Shown: positions 32,476-40,917 of the stretch, piece by piece
How positions within the stretch are numbered: position 1 is the first letter of the stretch
Layout of the letters: each line of letters starts with the position of its first letter
Assembly (NCBI GenBank): GCA_023421675.1
Contig: JAEZTC010000016.1
Span: forward strand, 124,001 to 188,000
DNA length: 64,000 nt
Direction: 5' to 3'
Source: Bacillota bacterium
GTDB taxonomy: Bacteria; Bacillota; Clostridia; Acetivibrionales; JANLFN01
Position numbers and translations under genes: made by a program
Notes under the pieces: model-generated
The model's input: the letters and a program-made list of their open reading frames with translations, nothing else
What the model was told of the DNA's origin: nothing
The model's database searches: none

Positions 32476-33294
32476 TTATTTGTCTACATATTTCCCGTCT
32501 TCGGGTACTGCGATATTATTAAAATTAGTGAGTAAATAATCTAGATGCCTTGACAGCTTTTCTCCATCCATGGGCAGGCCGTGGCTTGGAATGGCAAGGT
32601 GAGGGTCCAAATCTCTTAATTTTTCTATAGAATTCCTGGAAGTCTCCCAATCAGTTGTAAGGTACGCCGGAGGACCTTTTACCTCCTCTCTCTGGCTTAA
32701 AACTGATGTGAAGGATTCTTGTTTCGTTGTTGTAAAAGCATCCCCTGCAATTAATACCCTGTCTTTTTCACGGAACAGAGATACGTGTCCATCAGTGTGA
32801 CCAGGGGTATATATCCATTTCCAATGAGGCATTCCAGGAATGCTTCCATCACTTGGAAGAGGCACTGCTCTGTGACCTATATCTATAGGTTCATTGGGAA
32901 AGGCAGGTGACATTTTTGCAACAAGTCCTTCATCCACGGTTGAATCTCCTTGCGGATAGCTTTTTTTACCTGTTACATAATCAAGCTCCAACTTGTGAAT
33001 GTAAACCGGAACATCCCATAATTCGGAAAGCCTTTTTACACTTCCTACATGATCAAAATGCCCATGTGTAAGGACTATAGATTTGGGCTTGTTGCCGTCT
33101 CCAAATCTATCCTTCGCCATTTTCAAGATGAAATCTGAGGAGTTTTCCAATCCTGTATCAATAAGAGTCCAGCCCTTGACATCACCGACCATACAAGCAT
33201 TTACAACAGTAAACTGTAACAGCAGAATATCAGGTTTCACTTCAGTTGAGGTTGTTGTAAGCTTTGAAAACCCTTTAAGCAATTCATTTATCAT
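32476..33294 (-). CDS. MBL-fold metallo-hydrolase
   Basis: Hydrolase of about 272 residues with a full metallo-beta-lactamase metal site: VLTHGHFDHVGS (HxHxDH), the His in TPGHTDGHVS, Asp in LIAGDAF, and the His in IPSHG near the C-terminus. This is the glyoxalase II/YcbL-like type rather than a beta-lactamase. Substrate unknown. ATG 33294 follows GGAGG. It lies 16 bp downstream of the RemA-like gene. Confidence 0.9.
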   Translation of the reverse strand: MINELLKGFSKLTTTSTEVKPDILLLQFTVVNACMVGDVKGWTLIDTGLENSSDFILKMAKDRFGDGNKPKSIVLTHGHFDHVGSVKRLSELWDVPVYIHKLELDYVTGKKSYPQGDSTVDEGLVAKMSPAFPNEPIDIGHRAVPLPSDGSIPGMPHWKWIYTPGHTDGHVSLFREKDRVLIAGDAFTTTKQESFTSVLSQREEVKGPPAYLTTDWETSRNSIEKLRDLDPHLAIPSHGLPMDGEKLSRHLDYLLTNFNNIAVPEDGKYVDK

Positions 33295-33310
33295 GTGGAG
33301 ACCTCCGTAA

Positions 33311-33688
33311 TTATTGCAGATCAAATTCAATTTCGTGCTTTAAAATTTCATTTATTCTTTTTTCCATTTTATCAATATCAAAATCTGCTTCTTTTTTAAT
33401 ACTTTTACGAAGCATTGGACCGATTTGTGATATGTTATCTCTGATATCCTTTAACAATTCCAATGCTGCAGCTGCCTCTAGATCCTGCCTTGGAACCTGC
33501 ACCATATTGGCAAGTATTGTATTTTCCGTTCTTGAGGCTATCATTGGTGATTTGACATCCTCTACATAAACTATTGTTCTTTTGCCGGGGCCTCGATCAT
33601 CCTCAATGGGCTCCAGACTTATTATTTTATCTGAACGTGCAAATTTACCATATCCAAGCGGGATCATTATATTTTCTCTTATTTCCAT
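33311..33688 (-). CDS. Hypothetical protein, possibly RemA/DUF370-like with extension
   Basis: Protein of 125 residues. Its N-terminal part (IPLGYGKFARSDKIISLEPI, then RTIVYVEDVKSPMIASRT) resembles the start and middle of RemA/DUF370 proteins (PLGFGN.V...RI.AIV and TRA.I..D...ILSA). RemA is a DNA-binding regulator of biofilm genes, normally about 90 residues; here a helical tail (about 75-125) is added. The match is by eye only. A different short fold is possible. SD AAAGGTGA. Likely operon with the MBL gene. Confidence 0.5.
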   Translation of the reverse strand: MEIRENIMIPLGYGKFARSDKIISLEPIEDDRGPGKRTIVYVEDVKSPMIASRTENTILANMVQVPRQDLEAAAALELLKDIRDNISQIGPMLRKSIKKEADFDIDKMEKRINEILKHEIEFDLQ

Positions 33689-33762
33689 AGTCTCACCTTT
33701 TATAAAAATGTTAATTATATTTTCTCCTTCATCACTAAAAGTATACTTAAAAAAACCTGCTG

Positions 33763-33870
33763 CATGAAGTTAGAGTAGATGCACCAAATCCGGGAGGACA
33801 GTATTTTAATGCGAACAACCTTCAACCTCCGATAACCCGAATCCAAGCCTTTAAGAGAGATACAGCCTGC
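33763..33870 (+). pseudogene. Possible remnant of a coding sequence
   Basis: In one frame the gap between divergent genes reads HEVRVDAPNPGGQYFNAN, then NLQPPITRIQAFKRD, an unusually protein-like stretch with no start codon, directly before a strong terminator. It looks like the C-terminal end of a lost gene. I do not recognise the family. The rest of 33689-34041 holds no gene, only the terminator and palindrome listed separately. Confidence 0.35.
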
Positions 33871-33889
33871 TGCTGCAGGCTTTTTTTAT
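33864..33889 (+). terminator. Terminator without an intact upstream gene
   Basis: AGCCTGC, loop TGCT, GCAGGCT, then seven T residues; it directly follows the coding remnant and supports former transcription from the left. Confidence 0.85.
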
Positions 33890-34014
33890 TGTCTGGGAAG
33901 TAAATTTTTTTTGATAAAATTCGTGTCAATAATACTTGGAAATTAAATCGCGATGCCACCTTTATTCTTGCATAAACACTTTTTCATTCCACATTCATAT
34001 AATAACATAACGAA

Positions 34015-34028
34015 TTATGTTAACTGCG
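34015..34028. promoter_or_regulatory. Recurrent palindrome element, copy 4
   Basis: TTATGTTAACTGCG, only 13 bp before the FRG gene start, so it would overlap the leader; only the left half matches the full palindrome. Confidence 0.35.
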
Positions 34029-34041
34029 AAAGGTGATATGA

Positions 34042-34983
34042 ATGAGTATCTATATTCCAACCAATATGCAGGAATGGGAGAATTTTATTAAATCAAACCT
34101 TAAGAAATATGATGACAACCAAGATAACAAAGGTAACAAAGTCATCAAAGAAGACAATGTAATTACCGAACCGGTAAAAAGTGTTCAACAATACCTAGAT
34201 GTAGTAGAGCAGGTTTATAAGAGTATTCAAAGCGATTCAGCAGCAGGTGTTTCAAAACAGTTTAAAAACTTATTATGGTACAGGGGTCTTGCATCGTTAG
34301 ACTATGATCTGTTACCATCCATTAGCAGGGGAGGATTAAATACTGATTATGAAGTGATATATTTGTCCAAATTCAAGTCATTGGCAATACCATATGTTGA
34401 GAGACTTCCCGGATATCCATTTGACGAAGGGACACCATCCTACTGGGGCTGGCTCTTTTTAATGCAGCATTATGGACTGCCGACAAGGCTGCTGGATTGG
34501 TCTACAAATGCACTTGTTGCACTCTTGTTTGCAACACACGAGAGGACTGCTGAACAGAGAAAATTTGATGCGGTTGTATGGCTTCTGAATCCTGTTAAAT
34601 GGAATTCGACATTCCAGTTATATGATTTTCTTCCGCCTGGTTATATACCAAATGTAGCTGAAAATATAGTTTACGAGCAGTTTGGACCGGAATCGGTTTC
34701 AACGGATAAAAAGCCTCTATCAGCAATAGGCCCACTTAATAGTACACGAATAATTGCCCAGCAGGGAACCTTTACAATTTATCCTCATACAAAAGATTTG
34801 ATCTCCATGGATAAACTTCCGGGAGCAAGTGAGTCTATGTATAAAATATTAATTGATAATAACAGCACTGATAGTATTGCAAAGGAATTGAACTCGTATG
34901 GTATAACCTATGCATCATTGTTCCCCGAAATATCAAGTATAGCTCAGCAAATCAAGGAAGAGGGCGTTTTTAAGGTAACATAG
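34042..34983 (+). CDS. FRG-domain protein
   Basis: Protein of 313 residues with the FRG domain: LLWYRGLASLDYDLLPSISR around residue 75 and the strong signature LMQHYGLPTRLLDWSTN followed by ALVALLFATHE around 140. FRG proteins are common in bacteria and often lie near mobile or defence genes, but their activity is not settled. No toxin or nuclease partner is visible here. SD AAAGGTGAT. It is a stand-alone gene. Confidence 0.85.
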   Translation: MSIYIPTNMQEWENFIKSNLKKYDDNQDNKGNKVIKEDNVITEPVKSVQQYLDVVEQVYKSIQSDSAAGVSKQFKNLLWYRGLASLDYDLLPSISRGGLNTDYEVIYLSKFKSLAIPYVERLPGYPFDEGTPSYWGWLFLMQHYGLPTRLLDWSTNALVALLFATHERTAEQRKFDAVVWLLNPVKWNSTFQLYDFLPPGYIPNVAENIVYEQFGPESVSTDKKPLSAIGPLNSTRIIAQQGTFTIYPHTKDLISMDKLPGASESMYKILIDNNSTDSIAKELNSYGITYASLFPEISSIAQQIKEEGVFKVT

Positions 34984-35156
34984 GGTAATGGTAGTAGCCC
35001 AATTTTTAATGCACTTCAAATATCAGATAACAAAATGGTATTTGGCAGGTGCATTTTCTTTTAGATATTAATAACGTGAGCAAGCATTATTGTTTTTTAA
35101 ATGTTTTTATAGGATAATGTTGGTAGATATGAATAAATTTATAAGGGAGAAAATCA

Positions 35157-36107
35157 ATGTTCCTTAGTAGAGTTCAGGTGTTTATCATAACGATGACACT
35201 ATTCGTTTTTTTACCTGTCTTGATACTGTCAGGACTTTTTTTTCTTGGAAAAGACTCGTTTTTTGGCGCTATACTTCTTATTATAGTATCGGGTAATTTG
35301 ATATTTTTACTATTTAAAGCCGGGCCATGGGAATTTACATGGTTTTATCTTAGACACATTATATTTCTTGCTTATTTAGCGGTATCAGTACTTACAATCA
35401 TATTTAACGCCAATGAACCTTTTGTGTTGAATTATGGAGAGTATATAATCTTTGCCGCTATAGTTGTTGTCATGTTCTTGAATATAAATACTGTAAGGGC
35501 TTTAAAAAGGCCGGCAAAATGCCTGAATCTTGAGTTTCCGTTCGAAAATGGAAGGTACCTTGTAACAGATGGTGGAGATGGCAGCATAAGTTCACTTGTT
35601 AATTATCATAACAAAGCACAGGTTCATAAGAGGGGAAATTCCAATTCTTCTATGAGATTTGCCACAGATATTGTAAAGCTTGGTAAAAAAGGTTTTACAG
35701 TAAGCAGTCCTCTTACCAGTAAAAACGAAAGCTATTCCATTTATAATGAAAAAGTATATAGCCCCTGTGATGCAGTAGTTGTAGAAGTAATTGACGGTAT
35801 TGAAAACAACATTCCTTTCAGCAGAAATTTTCCGTATAATGTAGGAAACCATGTAGTACTTAAAAAAGATAACAATTACATTGTTATGGGGCACTTAAAC
35901 AAAAATACAATAACGGTTAGAGAAGGAGATACTGTCAGCACTCATCAATTATTGGGACTGATAGGCAATTCGGGATTAACTCCTAGACCACATTTGCATA
36001 TGCAGGTTTCAGAAGCACAAGACAGCCTTTTCTGGACGGGAAGGGGAGTACCAATATCATTCAACAACTTACCTTACCCAGTTAAAAATACTCTTTTAAA
36101 GGTTTAG
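35157..36107 (+). CDS. Membrane-anchored M23 (LytM-like) peptidase domain protein
   Basis: Protein of 316 residues: four to five hydrophobic segments in the first 120 residues, then an M23 domain. The late metal and catalytic motifs are present (YIVMGHL and PRPHLHMQVS, giving H and HxH). The first zinc site, usually HxxxD, reads RFATD, so that His is replaced, and activity is uncertain; some membrane M23 proteins share this substitution. Members hydrolyse peptidoglycan cross-links or act as non-enzymatic regulators. SD AAGGGAG. Confidence 0.82.
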   Translation: MFLSRVQVFIITMTLFVFLPVLILSGLFFLGKDSFFGAILLIIVSGNLIFLLFKAGPWEFTWFYLRHIIFLAYLAVSVLTIIFNANEPFVLNYGEYIIFAAIVVVMFLNINTVRALKRPAKCLNLEFPFENGRYLVTDGGDGSISSLVNYHNKAQVHKRGNSNSSMRFATDIVKLGKKGFTVSSPLTSKNESYSIYNEKVYSPCDAVVVEVIDGIENNIPFSRNFPYNVGNHVVLKKDNNYIVMGHLNKNTITVREGDTVSTHQLLGLIGNSGLTPRPHLHMQVSEAQDSLFWTGRGVPISFNNLPYPVKNTLLKV

Positions 36108-36176
36108 AATACATGACATATAGATGTCATTTTGAAGTTGTATGATTATTATAAAAAGTATAGAAAGGACAATGGT

Positions 36177-36785
36177 ATGATAAGTATCGAAAGCTTGATG
36201 TCGATAAGTAAGGAAGAAATTCCGGATGCAGCGCGGACTATGAAAGCAGAGGATATTAAGCTACTGGTAGAGCTTTTATCTGAAAAGGACGACAAAATAA
36301 GATATAACGCATTGCAGCTACTGCAAAGCAGATCATCATTTTCACCTGACGTTTACCCATACTGGGACATCTTTGTTGAAAAGCTTTCAAATGATAATTC
36401 CTATCAACGAAGTATCGGTGTTATGCTTATTTCTGAAAATGTACGCTGGGATAGTGAAAATAGAACTGACAAGGCAATTGATAAATATCTTGATATATTA
36501 AATTATGACAAGCCAATTACCGTAAGGCAATGTATTCAGGCTTTAACAAAAATTGTTGCTTACAAAAAGCATCTTCATAAAAAGATTTCGGAGAGCCTAA
36601 TGTCTATCAATATTTCAGCTGTCAAGGAAACTATGAGAAAAACGACGTTGGTTGACATCCTTACTATTCTTGCACAGATAAGGAAAGAAGGGACTACGGA
36701 TGAAATCGAAAGCCATATTTTCAGTGCGCTTTCAGGTGGAGTACTAGATAAAAAAGCTATAAAACAAATTGAAATATTACTTTGA
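36177..36785 (+). CDS. Helical-repeat (HEAT/ARM-like) hypothetical protein
   Basis: Protein of about 202 residues, nearly all helical, with repeat-like units (IKLLVELLSEKDDKIRYNAL and PITVRQCIQALTKIV). It is similar in style to the gene at 31527 but not obviously homologous by eye. No catalytic motif. The ATG at 36177 with AAAGGA is preferred; an in-frame TTG at 36132 would add 15 residues and has no ribosome site. It follows the M23 gene after 69 bp. Confidence 0.65.
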   Translation: MISIESLMSISKEEIPDAARTMKAEDIKLLVELLSEKDDKIRYNALQLLQSRSSFSPDVYPYWDIFVEKLSNDNSYQRSIGVMLISENVRWDSENRTDKAIDKYLDILNYDKPITVRQCIQALTKIVAYKKHLHKKISESLMSINISAVKETMRKTTLVDILTILAQIRKEGTTDEIESHIFSALSGGVLDKKAIKQIEILL

Positions 36786-36793
36786 TTATGTAC

Positions 36794-36821
36794 AGGATAG
36801 GCCTAAGGCCATATCCTTTTT
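36794..36821 (+). terminator. Terminator after helical-repeat gene
   Basis: AGGATA-GGCC, loop TAA, GGCC-ATATCCT then T residues. Confidence 0.8.
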
Positions 36822-36858
36822 AATGTAAGGTCTTGAATAATATTAAGTTAACATTCTT

Positions 36859-37107
36859 TTAGATAAATTCTACCGTACCTCCTGCAGATCTCACATCATC
36901 ACATAACTTTTTTAAATGGTGATGGTGATGGTGATGAGGACCCAATATACTTCCTAGCAACGGTGACCTTAATATTTTGCAGATACCGCTTGGCGACGTC
37001 AGTTCTATAATATTCAGTACATTAATAGTAGCCCCTGCCGGAATAAAAACTCTTATTATTGTGCCCGGCAACTGAGGACATGGTGAACGATGGCCGCACT
37101 GTGACAT
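36859..37107 (-). CDS. Small protein with a natural seven-histidine tract
   Basis: Protein of 82 residues with SD AGGAGG. Residues about 58-64 are seven consecutive His encoded by alternating CAT/CAC codons, followed by LKKLCDDVRSAGGTVEFI. The N-terminal half (CGHRSPCPQ, then IRVFIPAGATINVLNIIEL) holds two Cys and a beta-rich hydrophobic core. Metal binding (Ni, Zn, Cu) is likely but unproven. I recognise no family. A copy of the recurrent palindrome lies 52 bp upstream. Confidence 0.75.
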   Translation of the reverse strand: MSQCGHRSPCPQLPGTIIRVFIPAGATINVLNIIELTSPSGICKILRSPLLGSILGPHHHHHHHLKKLCDDVRSAGGTVEFI

Positions 37108-37159
37108 TTGTTTTACCTCCTAAAGTTTTATGTAATATATTTTATGCAGATGGATATGT

Positions 37160-37173
37160 TAGTGTTAACATAA
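37160..37173. promoter_or_regulatory. Recurrent palindrome element, copy 5
   Basis: TAGTGTTAACATAA, 52 bp before the His7 gene start on the minus strand. Confidence 0.45.
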
Positions 37174-37220
37174 AAGGTTTCATTATTTTTATGAATTAAA
37201 TTTAATTAGTTTTTATACAT

Positions 37221-37247
37221 AAAAAAGAGCTGGTTTACCAACTCTTT
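37221..37247 (-). terminator. Terminator after hypothetical gene 37272
   Basis: On the minus strand AAGAGTTGG pairs with CCAGCTCTT (one wobble) across TAAA, then six T residues. Confidence 0.8.
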
Positions 37248-37271
37248 AAGAGAACAAAAATTAAGTAAGTT

Positions 37272-37631
37272 TTAGCCCTTTTGAGCTTTAATCATGTTAT
37301 CCAGCAATCTGAGGAAATACATTGAGCCATCAATATAGGGCTTAAGAACTTCAAGTGATATCTGGCTGTCAAGGCTTGGAAGGTTTAATCTTTGCAGTAT
37401 ATCATCTGTATTGTTTATACCGAAAATTTTTAGATAGGATTTTATAGTCTCGGGTGTAAGAGTTAAATTAATAACCCTATCATTTCCTGTACTTGTTTTT
37501 TCAGCCCCTGCGTTACTGTCAAAGCCTGCTGCTTTAGTCTGCTTGCATCCCAATCCTAGACTTCTATAATCTATATTTTTGTAATAGGAGATACGCTTAG
37601 CGCTTTCTTCCATCAATTCTCTATAAGTCAT
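37272..37631 (-). CDS. Hypothetical protein
   Basis: Unrecognised soluble protein of 119 residues with a good AAAGGAGG ribosome site. The N-terminal third is charged (TYRELMEESAKRISYYKN), a short Gly/Ala/Ser stretch follows (AAGFDSNAGAEKTSTGN), then two helical segments with TPETIKSYLKIFGI and SLEVLKPYIDGSMYFLRLL. No signal peptide or membrane segment. It lies in a group of small genes with palindrome-bearing leaders. Confidence 0.7.
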   Translation of the reverse strand: MTYRELMEESAKRISYYKNIDYRSLGLGCKQTKAAGFDSNAGAEKTSTGNDRVINLTLTPETIKSYLKIFGINNTDDILQRLNLPSLDSQISLEVLKPYIDGSMYFLRLLDNMIKAQKG

Positions 37632-37712
37632 TAAAACACCTCCTTTCCATTCGTTTTGATAATTAATAAGTGAAATTTGTTTTCATCTCTATATAATATG
37701 CATCTGATCGAA

Positions 37713-37726
37713 TCATGTTAACATAA
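37713..37726. promoter_or_regulatory. Recurrent palindrome element, copy 6
   Basis: TCATGTTAACATAA in the divergent gap, 81 bp from the hypothetical gene at 37631 and 162 bp from the DUF2804 gene. Confidence 0.45.
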
Positions 37727-37888
37727 TGAGAATTAAATAATCATTATAGTAAATCTTTTGCATAAATGAGCAACATGGCATGATAATTTTGGTTTTAGAA
37801 CGATATAATATTATTAAGGAATAGTGAAAGGTGAACATTTTATGGGGTAACCAAGGGATTTAAGCCTGAAAAGGAGATACCGGACTCA

Positions 37889-38809
37889 TTGGACCTCCAT
37901 ATTTCACATCATTGGCTGCGCAAAAAGAAATGGAATTACTGGTGTATTACCAATGAAAAATGTTTATTTTCCATAATAATTTCAAACCTTGATTATGCTG
38001 GACTGGTAAGAGCATATTTTTATAATTTTTTAACTGGCAAGTTTGTTGAAAAAAAAGTGATAATACCATTTGGAAAAGGCTGCAGGATGCCTGATGGAGT
38101 TAATGAAAGCATTTGCTTTAATCACCGTAAAATGCAAACACATCTTATTTATGAGAAGGGCAGTACACATATTATTGTAAAGTGTAGTGATTCTGGAAGC
38201 GAACAATTGGAAGCTGATTTAAGAATAAGGAATACTATAGACTATGATGCACTGAATGTTGCAGCACCGTTGAGTAAAAAGCATTATCAGTTTACATCAA
38301 AGCTGCAGTGCCTTCCAACTGAAGGAATAGTCCAAGTAGGCCGGGAAGTTCATCTATTTGAATATAAAAGCACATTTGCACGACTTGATTTCGGCAGGGG
38401 TATTTGGCCTTATAAATTAAATTGGAATTTAGCTGCTGCATCAGGCATAACGGATGAAAAAACAGTGGGTTTCAACCTGGGAGGGAAGCAGACTAATGAC
38501 ACAGGGATTACAGAAAATGATCTTTTAATAAACCATAAGCCGATAAAACTGGGTGAAGATATAAAGTTTTTTTATGACAGTGGTTACTTAATGAAGCCTT
38601 GGAATATTAGAACTTGTGCTAGTGACAGGGTTAATCTGGAATTTATTCCGGCGTACGAACACATAACAAAAACAGATTTTATTATTATAAAATATGAAAT
38701 TCATCAGTTGTTTGGCAGTTTTTATGGTATAATTGAAGATGAAAATCATCAAAAAATTTCAATAGCCAATTTAAAAGGCTGTTCAGAGTATCATTTCGGT
38801 AAATGGTAA
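37889..38809 (+). CDS. DUF2804 family protein
   Basis: Protein of about 306 residues. The segments HWLRKKKWNYWCITNE, LDFGRGIWPYKLNWNLAAAS and VGFNLGGKQTNDTGITENDL are characteristic of DUF2804, whose fold is thought to resemble tocopherol cyclase-type lipid-binding barrels. Function unknown. The start is uncertain: the TTG at 37889 has AAGGAG about 12 bases before it. The frame is open for about 23 further codons upstream without an ATG, and family members are usually slightly longer at this end, so an N-terminal extension or loss is possible. Confidence 0.75.
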   Translation: MDLHISHHWLRKKKWNYWCITNEKCLFSIIISNLDYAGLVRAYFYNFLTGKFVEKKVIIPFGKGCRMPDGVNESICFNHRKMQTHLIYEKGSTHIIVKCSDSGSEQLEADLRIRNTIDYDALNVAAPLSKKHYQFTSKLQCLPTEGIVQVGREVHLFEYKSTFARLDFGRGIWPYKLNWNLAAASGITDEKTVGFNLGGKQTNDTGITENDLLINHKPIKLGEDIKFFYDSGYLMKPWNIRTCASDRVNLEFIPAYEHITKTDFIIIKYEIHQLFGSFYGIIEDENHQKISIANLKGCSEYHFGKW

Positions 38810-38850
38810 AATATATACTTTTCAAATTCAATATGTGTTCTGATGTAGAT

Positions 38851-38881
38851 AAGCTCGTTATTATAAATAACGGCTTTTTTT
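38851..38881 (+). terminator. Terminator after DUF2804 gene
   Basis: AAGC-CGTTATT and AATAACG-GCTT arms followed by T residues. Confidence 0.85.
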
Positions 38882-38960
38882 GTTCTACCTAAATTTTCAT
38901 TAATGAAAATAACAATCCTGTGGAATTATATTATTGTAAACTTTTTTGGAGGTGTTAAAT

Positions 38961-39101
38961 ATGAGAAAAATATTATTTTCAATATTAACTTTAGCTTTTA
39001 CATTCACCTTGATACAAGCAAATGTGAATGCGGAAAATATATCAGCAAATGGTGACGAGGATATGGTTGCATTCAGTTATATAATACTGAGTGAGGATTG
39101 A
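38961..39101 (+). CDS. Small secreted peptide, 46 residues
   Basis: Short reading frame with a strong GGAGGTG site nine bases before the ATG. MRKILFSILTLAFTFTLI forms a clear signal peptide, with likely cleavage after VNA, leaving about 22 acidic residues (ENISANGDEDMV then AFSYIILSED). No Cys, so not a cyclised or sactipeptide-type precursor by composition. It has its own terminator upstream and a GNAT gene 65 bp downstream. It could be a signalling peptide or a tiny exported factor; I know no homologue. Confidence 0.65.
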   Translation: MRKILFSILTLAFTFTLIQANVNAENISANGDEDMVAFSYIILSED

Positions 39102-39166
39102 TAATATATTTCCTACGGTGTTAATCTCTGCTATAATGGTAAAAAAATAAAAAGCGGGATGATTAT

Positions 39167-39673
39167 ATGAACAGCAGAATTGATACCAGGTTGGAAAATT
39201 TTAAAATAAGGTTCGCACAGCCGGAGGACACTCCATTAATCCTTGAATTTATCAAGGGTCTTGCAGAATATGAAAAAATGCTGGACTGTGTTGAGGCGAC
39301 AGAGGAAATACTTCGGGAAACTCTTTTTACCAGAAAAGCAGCTGAAGTAATTATAGGTGAATATAAAGGCTTACCTGTAGCATTTGCATTATTTTTTCAT
39401 AATTTTTCGACCTTTTTAGGTAAGCCGGGAATATACCTTGAGGATTTGTTTGTCAAACCTGAATATAGAGGAAAGGGTCTTGGAAAACTAATGCTTTCAT
39501 TTCTTGCAAAGCTTGCCAGGGAAAGGGATTGCGGCAGATTTGAATGGTGGTGTCTGGATTGGAACAAACCATCAATTGAATTTTATAAGAAGCTTGGTGC
39601 CCAACCTATGGATGAATGGACGGTTTACAGAGTAAGCGGAAAAACTCTTGATGAGCTTGCTGACAAGTTTTAG
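39167..39673 (+). CDS. GNAT acetyltransferase, diamine acetyltransferase-like
   Basis: Protein of 168 residues close to the spermidine/spermine N1-acetyltransferase (SSAT) pattern: LEFIKGLAEYEKM near residue 25, IYLEDLFVKPEYRGKGLGKLM (acetyl-CoA loop) near 85-105, and WWCLDWNKPSIEFYKKLGA near 125. Likely acetylates a polyamine or related amine. The peptidase T gene starts 20 bp later; co-transcription is likely. Confidence 0.87.
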   Translation: MNSRIDTRLENFKIRFAQPEDTPLILEFIKGLAEYEKMLDCVEATEEILRETLFTRKAAEVIIGEYKGLPVAFALFFHNFSTFLGKPGIYLEDLFVKPEYRGKGLGKLMLSFLAKLARERDCGRFEWWCLDWNKPSIEFYKKLGAQPMDEWTVYRVSGKTLDELADKF

Positions 39674-39693
39674 GTAATAAGGAGTATAAATAT

Positions 39694-40917
39694 ATGGAAG
39701 ATGTTTTGAAAAGATTTTTAAAATATGTTGAATTTGACACAAGATCAGATGAAAGCTCCCAATCATGTCCAAGTACCACGGGACAGCATGAGTTGGGAGT
39801 TTTCCTGGTTGAAGAAGCCCATAGCATAGGACTTGAAAATGTATCAATAGATGAAAACGGTTATGTTATGGCTGAAATCCCCTCAAATATTCAAAAACAG
39901 CTTCCGGTTATCGGGTTTATTGCTCATATGGACACAAGCCCTGATATGTCTGGAAGCAATGTGAAGGCAAAAATCATTAATAATTATGATGGTAAAGATT
40001 TAGTACTTAATACCGAACAAAACATTGTTCTTTTAAGCGATCTTTTTCCTGAAATCAAGAGCTATACAGGGCAGGATATAGTTACAACAGATGGAACAAC
40101 ACTCCTTGGAGCAGATGATAAATCAGGTATTGCAGAAATTATGACTGCTGCTGAATATCTTATAAAGCACCCGGAAATAAAGCATGGTTTGATTAAAATA
40201 TGTTTTACTCCTGATGAAGAGATAGGAAGAGGTGCAGACAGGTTTGATATTCAGAAGTTTGGAGCGGATTTTGCTTATACGGTTGACGGCGGAAAACTTG
40301 GAGAATTGGAATTTGAGAACTTTAATGCTGCAAAAGCAATTGTTTCGGTAAAAGGAAGGAATGTACATACTGGCAGTGCAAAAAACAAAATGGTTAATTC
40401 AGTTTTGGTTGCAATGGAGTTCCAGGCACTATTGCCTTTTAATGAAGCACCACAGTTTACAGAAGGATATGAAGGCTTTTTTCATTTGAATAATTTTGAG
40501 GGTAACGTTGAAAATTCACAGCTTTATTATCTTATAAGAGATCACGACAGACAGTTGTTTGAAGATAGGAAAAAGGTAATGCTCAGGGCTGCACATTACA
40601 TTAATAAAAAATACGGTTTTGAAGCCATTTCAATAGAAATAAAGGATCAGTATTACAATATGAAGGAGAAGGTTGAACCTGTTTTCCATGTTGTTGAAAC
40701 AGCCCGAAAAGCAATGGAACAGGCTGGTGTTAAGCCGCTTATTAACCCAATAAGAGGAGGCACCGATGGAGCGCGGCTATCATACATGGGTTTACCGACC
40801 CCCAATTTATTTACCGGGGGTTATAATTTTCACGGAAAATACGAATTTATTCCGGTAAGCTCCATGACTAAAGCAGTTGAAGTGATTCTTAATATAATAA
40901 AAATATATGCTGATTGA
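39694..40917 (+). CDS. pepT: Peptidase T (tripeptide aminopeptidase)
   Basis: M20-family zinc tripeptidase of 407 residues. Metal ligands and catalytic positions: GFIAHMDTSPDMSG (His and Asp), LLGADDKSGIAEIM (bridging Asp), CFTPDEEIGRGADRFD (general base Glu plus Glu ligand), YTVDGG, and the C-terminal His in FTGGYNFHGKYE. Also the PepT signature NPIRGGTDGARLSYMG. Cytoplasmic; completes peptide breakdown. Length and all motifs are normal. Confidence 0.96.
   Translation: MEDVLKRFLKYVEFDTRSDESSQSCPSTTGQHELGVFLVEEAHSIGLENVSIDENGYVMAEIPSNIQKQLPVIGFIAHMDTSPDMSGSNVKAKIINNYDGKDLVLNTEQNIVLLSDLFPEIKSYTGQDIVTTDGTTLLGADDKSGIAEIMTAAEYLIKHPEIKHGLIKICFTPDEEIGRGADRFDIQKFGADFAYTVDGGKLGELEFENFNAAKAIVSVKGRNVHTGSAKNKMVNSVLVAMEFQALLPFNEAPQFTEGYEGFFHLNNFEGNVENSQLYYLIRDHDRQLFEDRKKVMLRAAHYINKKYGFEAISIEIKDQYYNMKEKVEPVFHVVETARKAMEQAGVKPLINPIRGGTDGARLSYMGLPTPNLFTGGYNFHGKYEFIPVSSMTKAVEVILNIIKIYAD

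Noticed and set aside
34042..36785. FRG, M23 and helical-repeat genes as one defence operon
   Set aside because: The gap of 173 bp after the FRG gene and lack of nuclease, toxin or reverse-transcriptase partners give no real support for a joint system.
36900..36940. His tract as a cloning-tag or vector artefact
   Set aside because: The tract is internal, encoded by alternating codons and embedded in native-looking sequence with its own ribosome site and leader.
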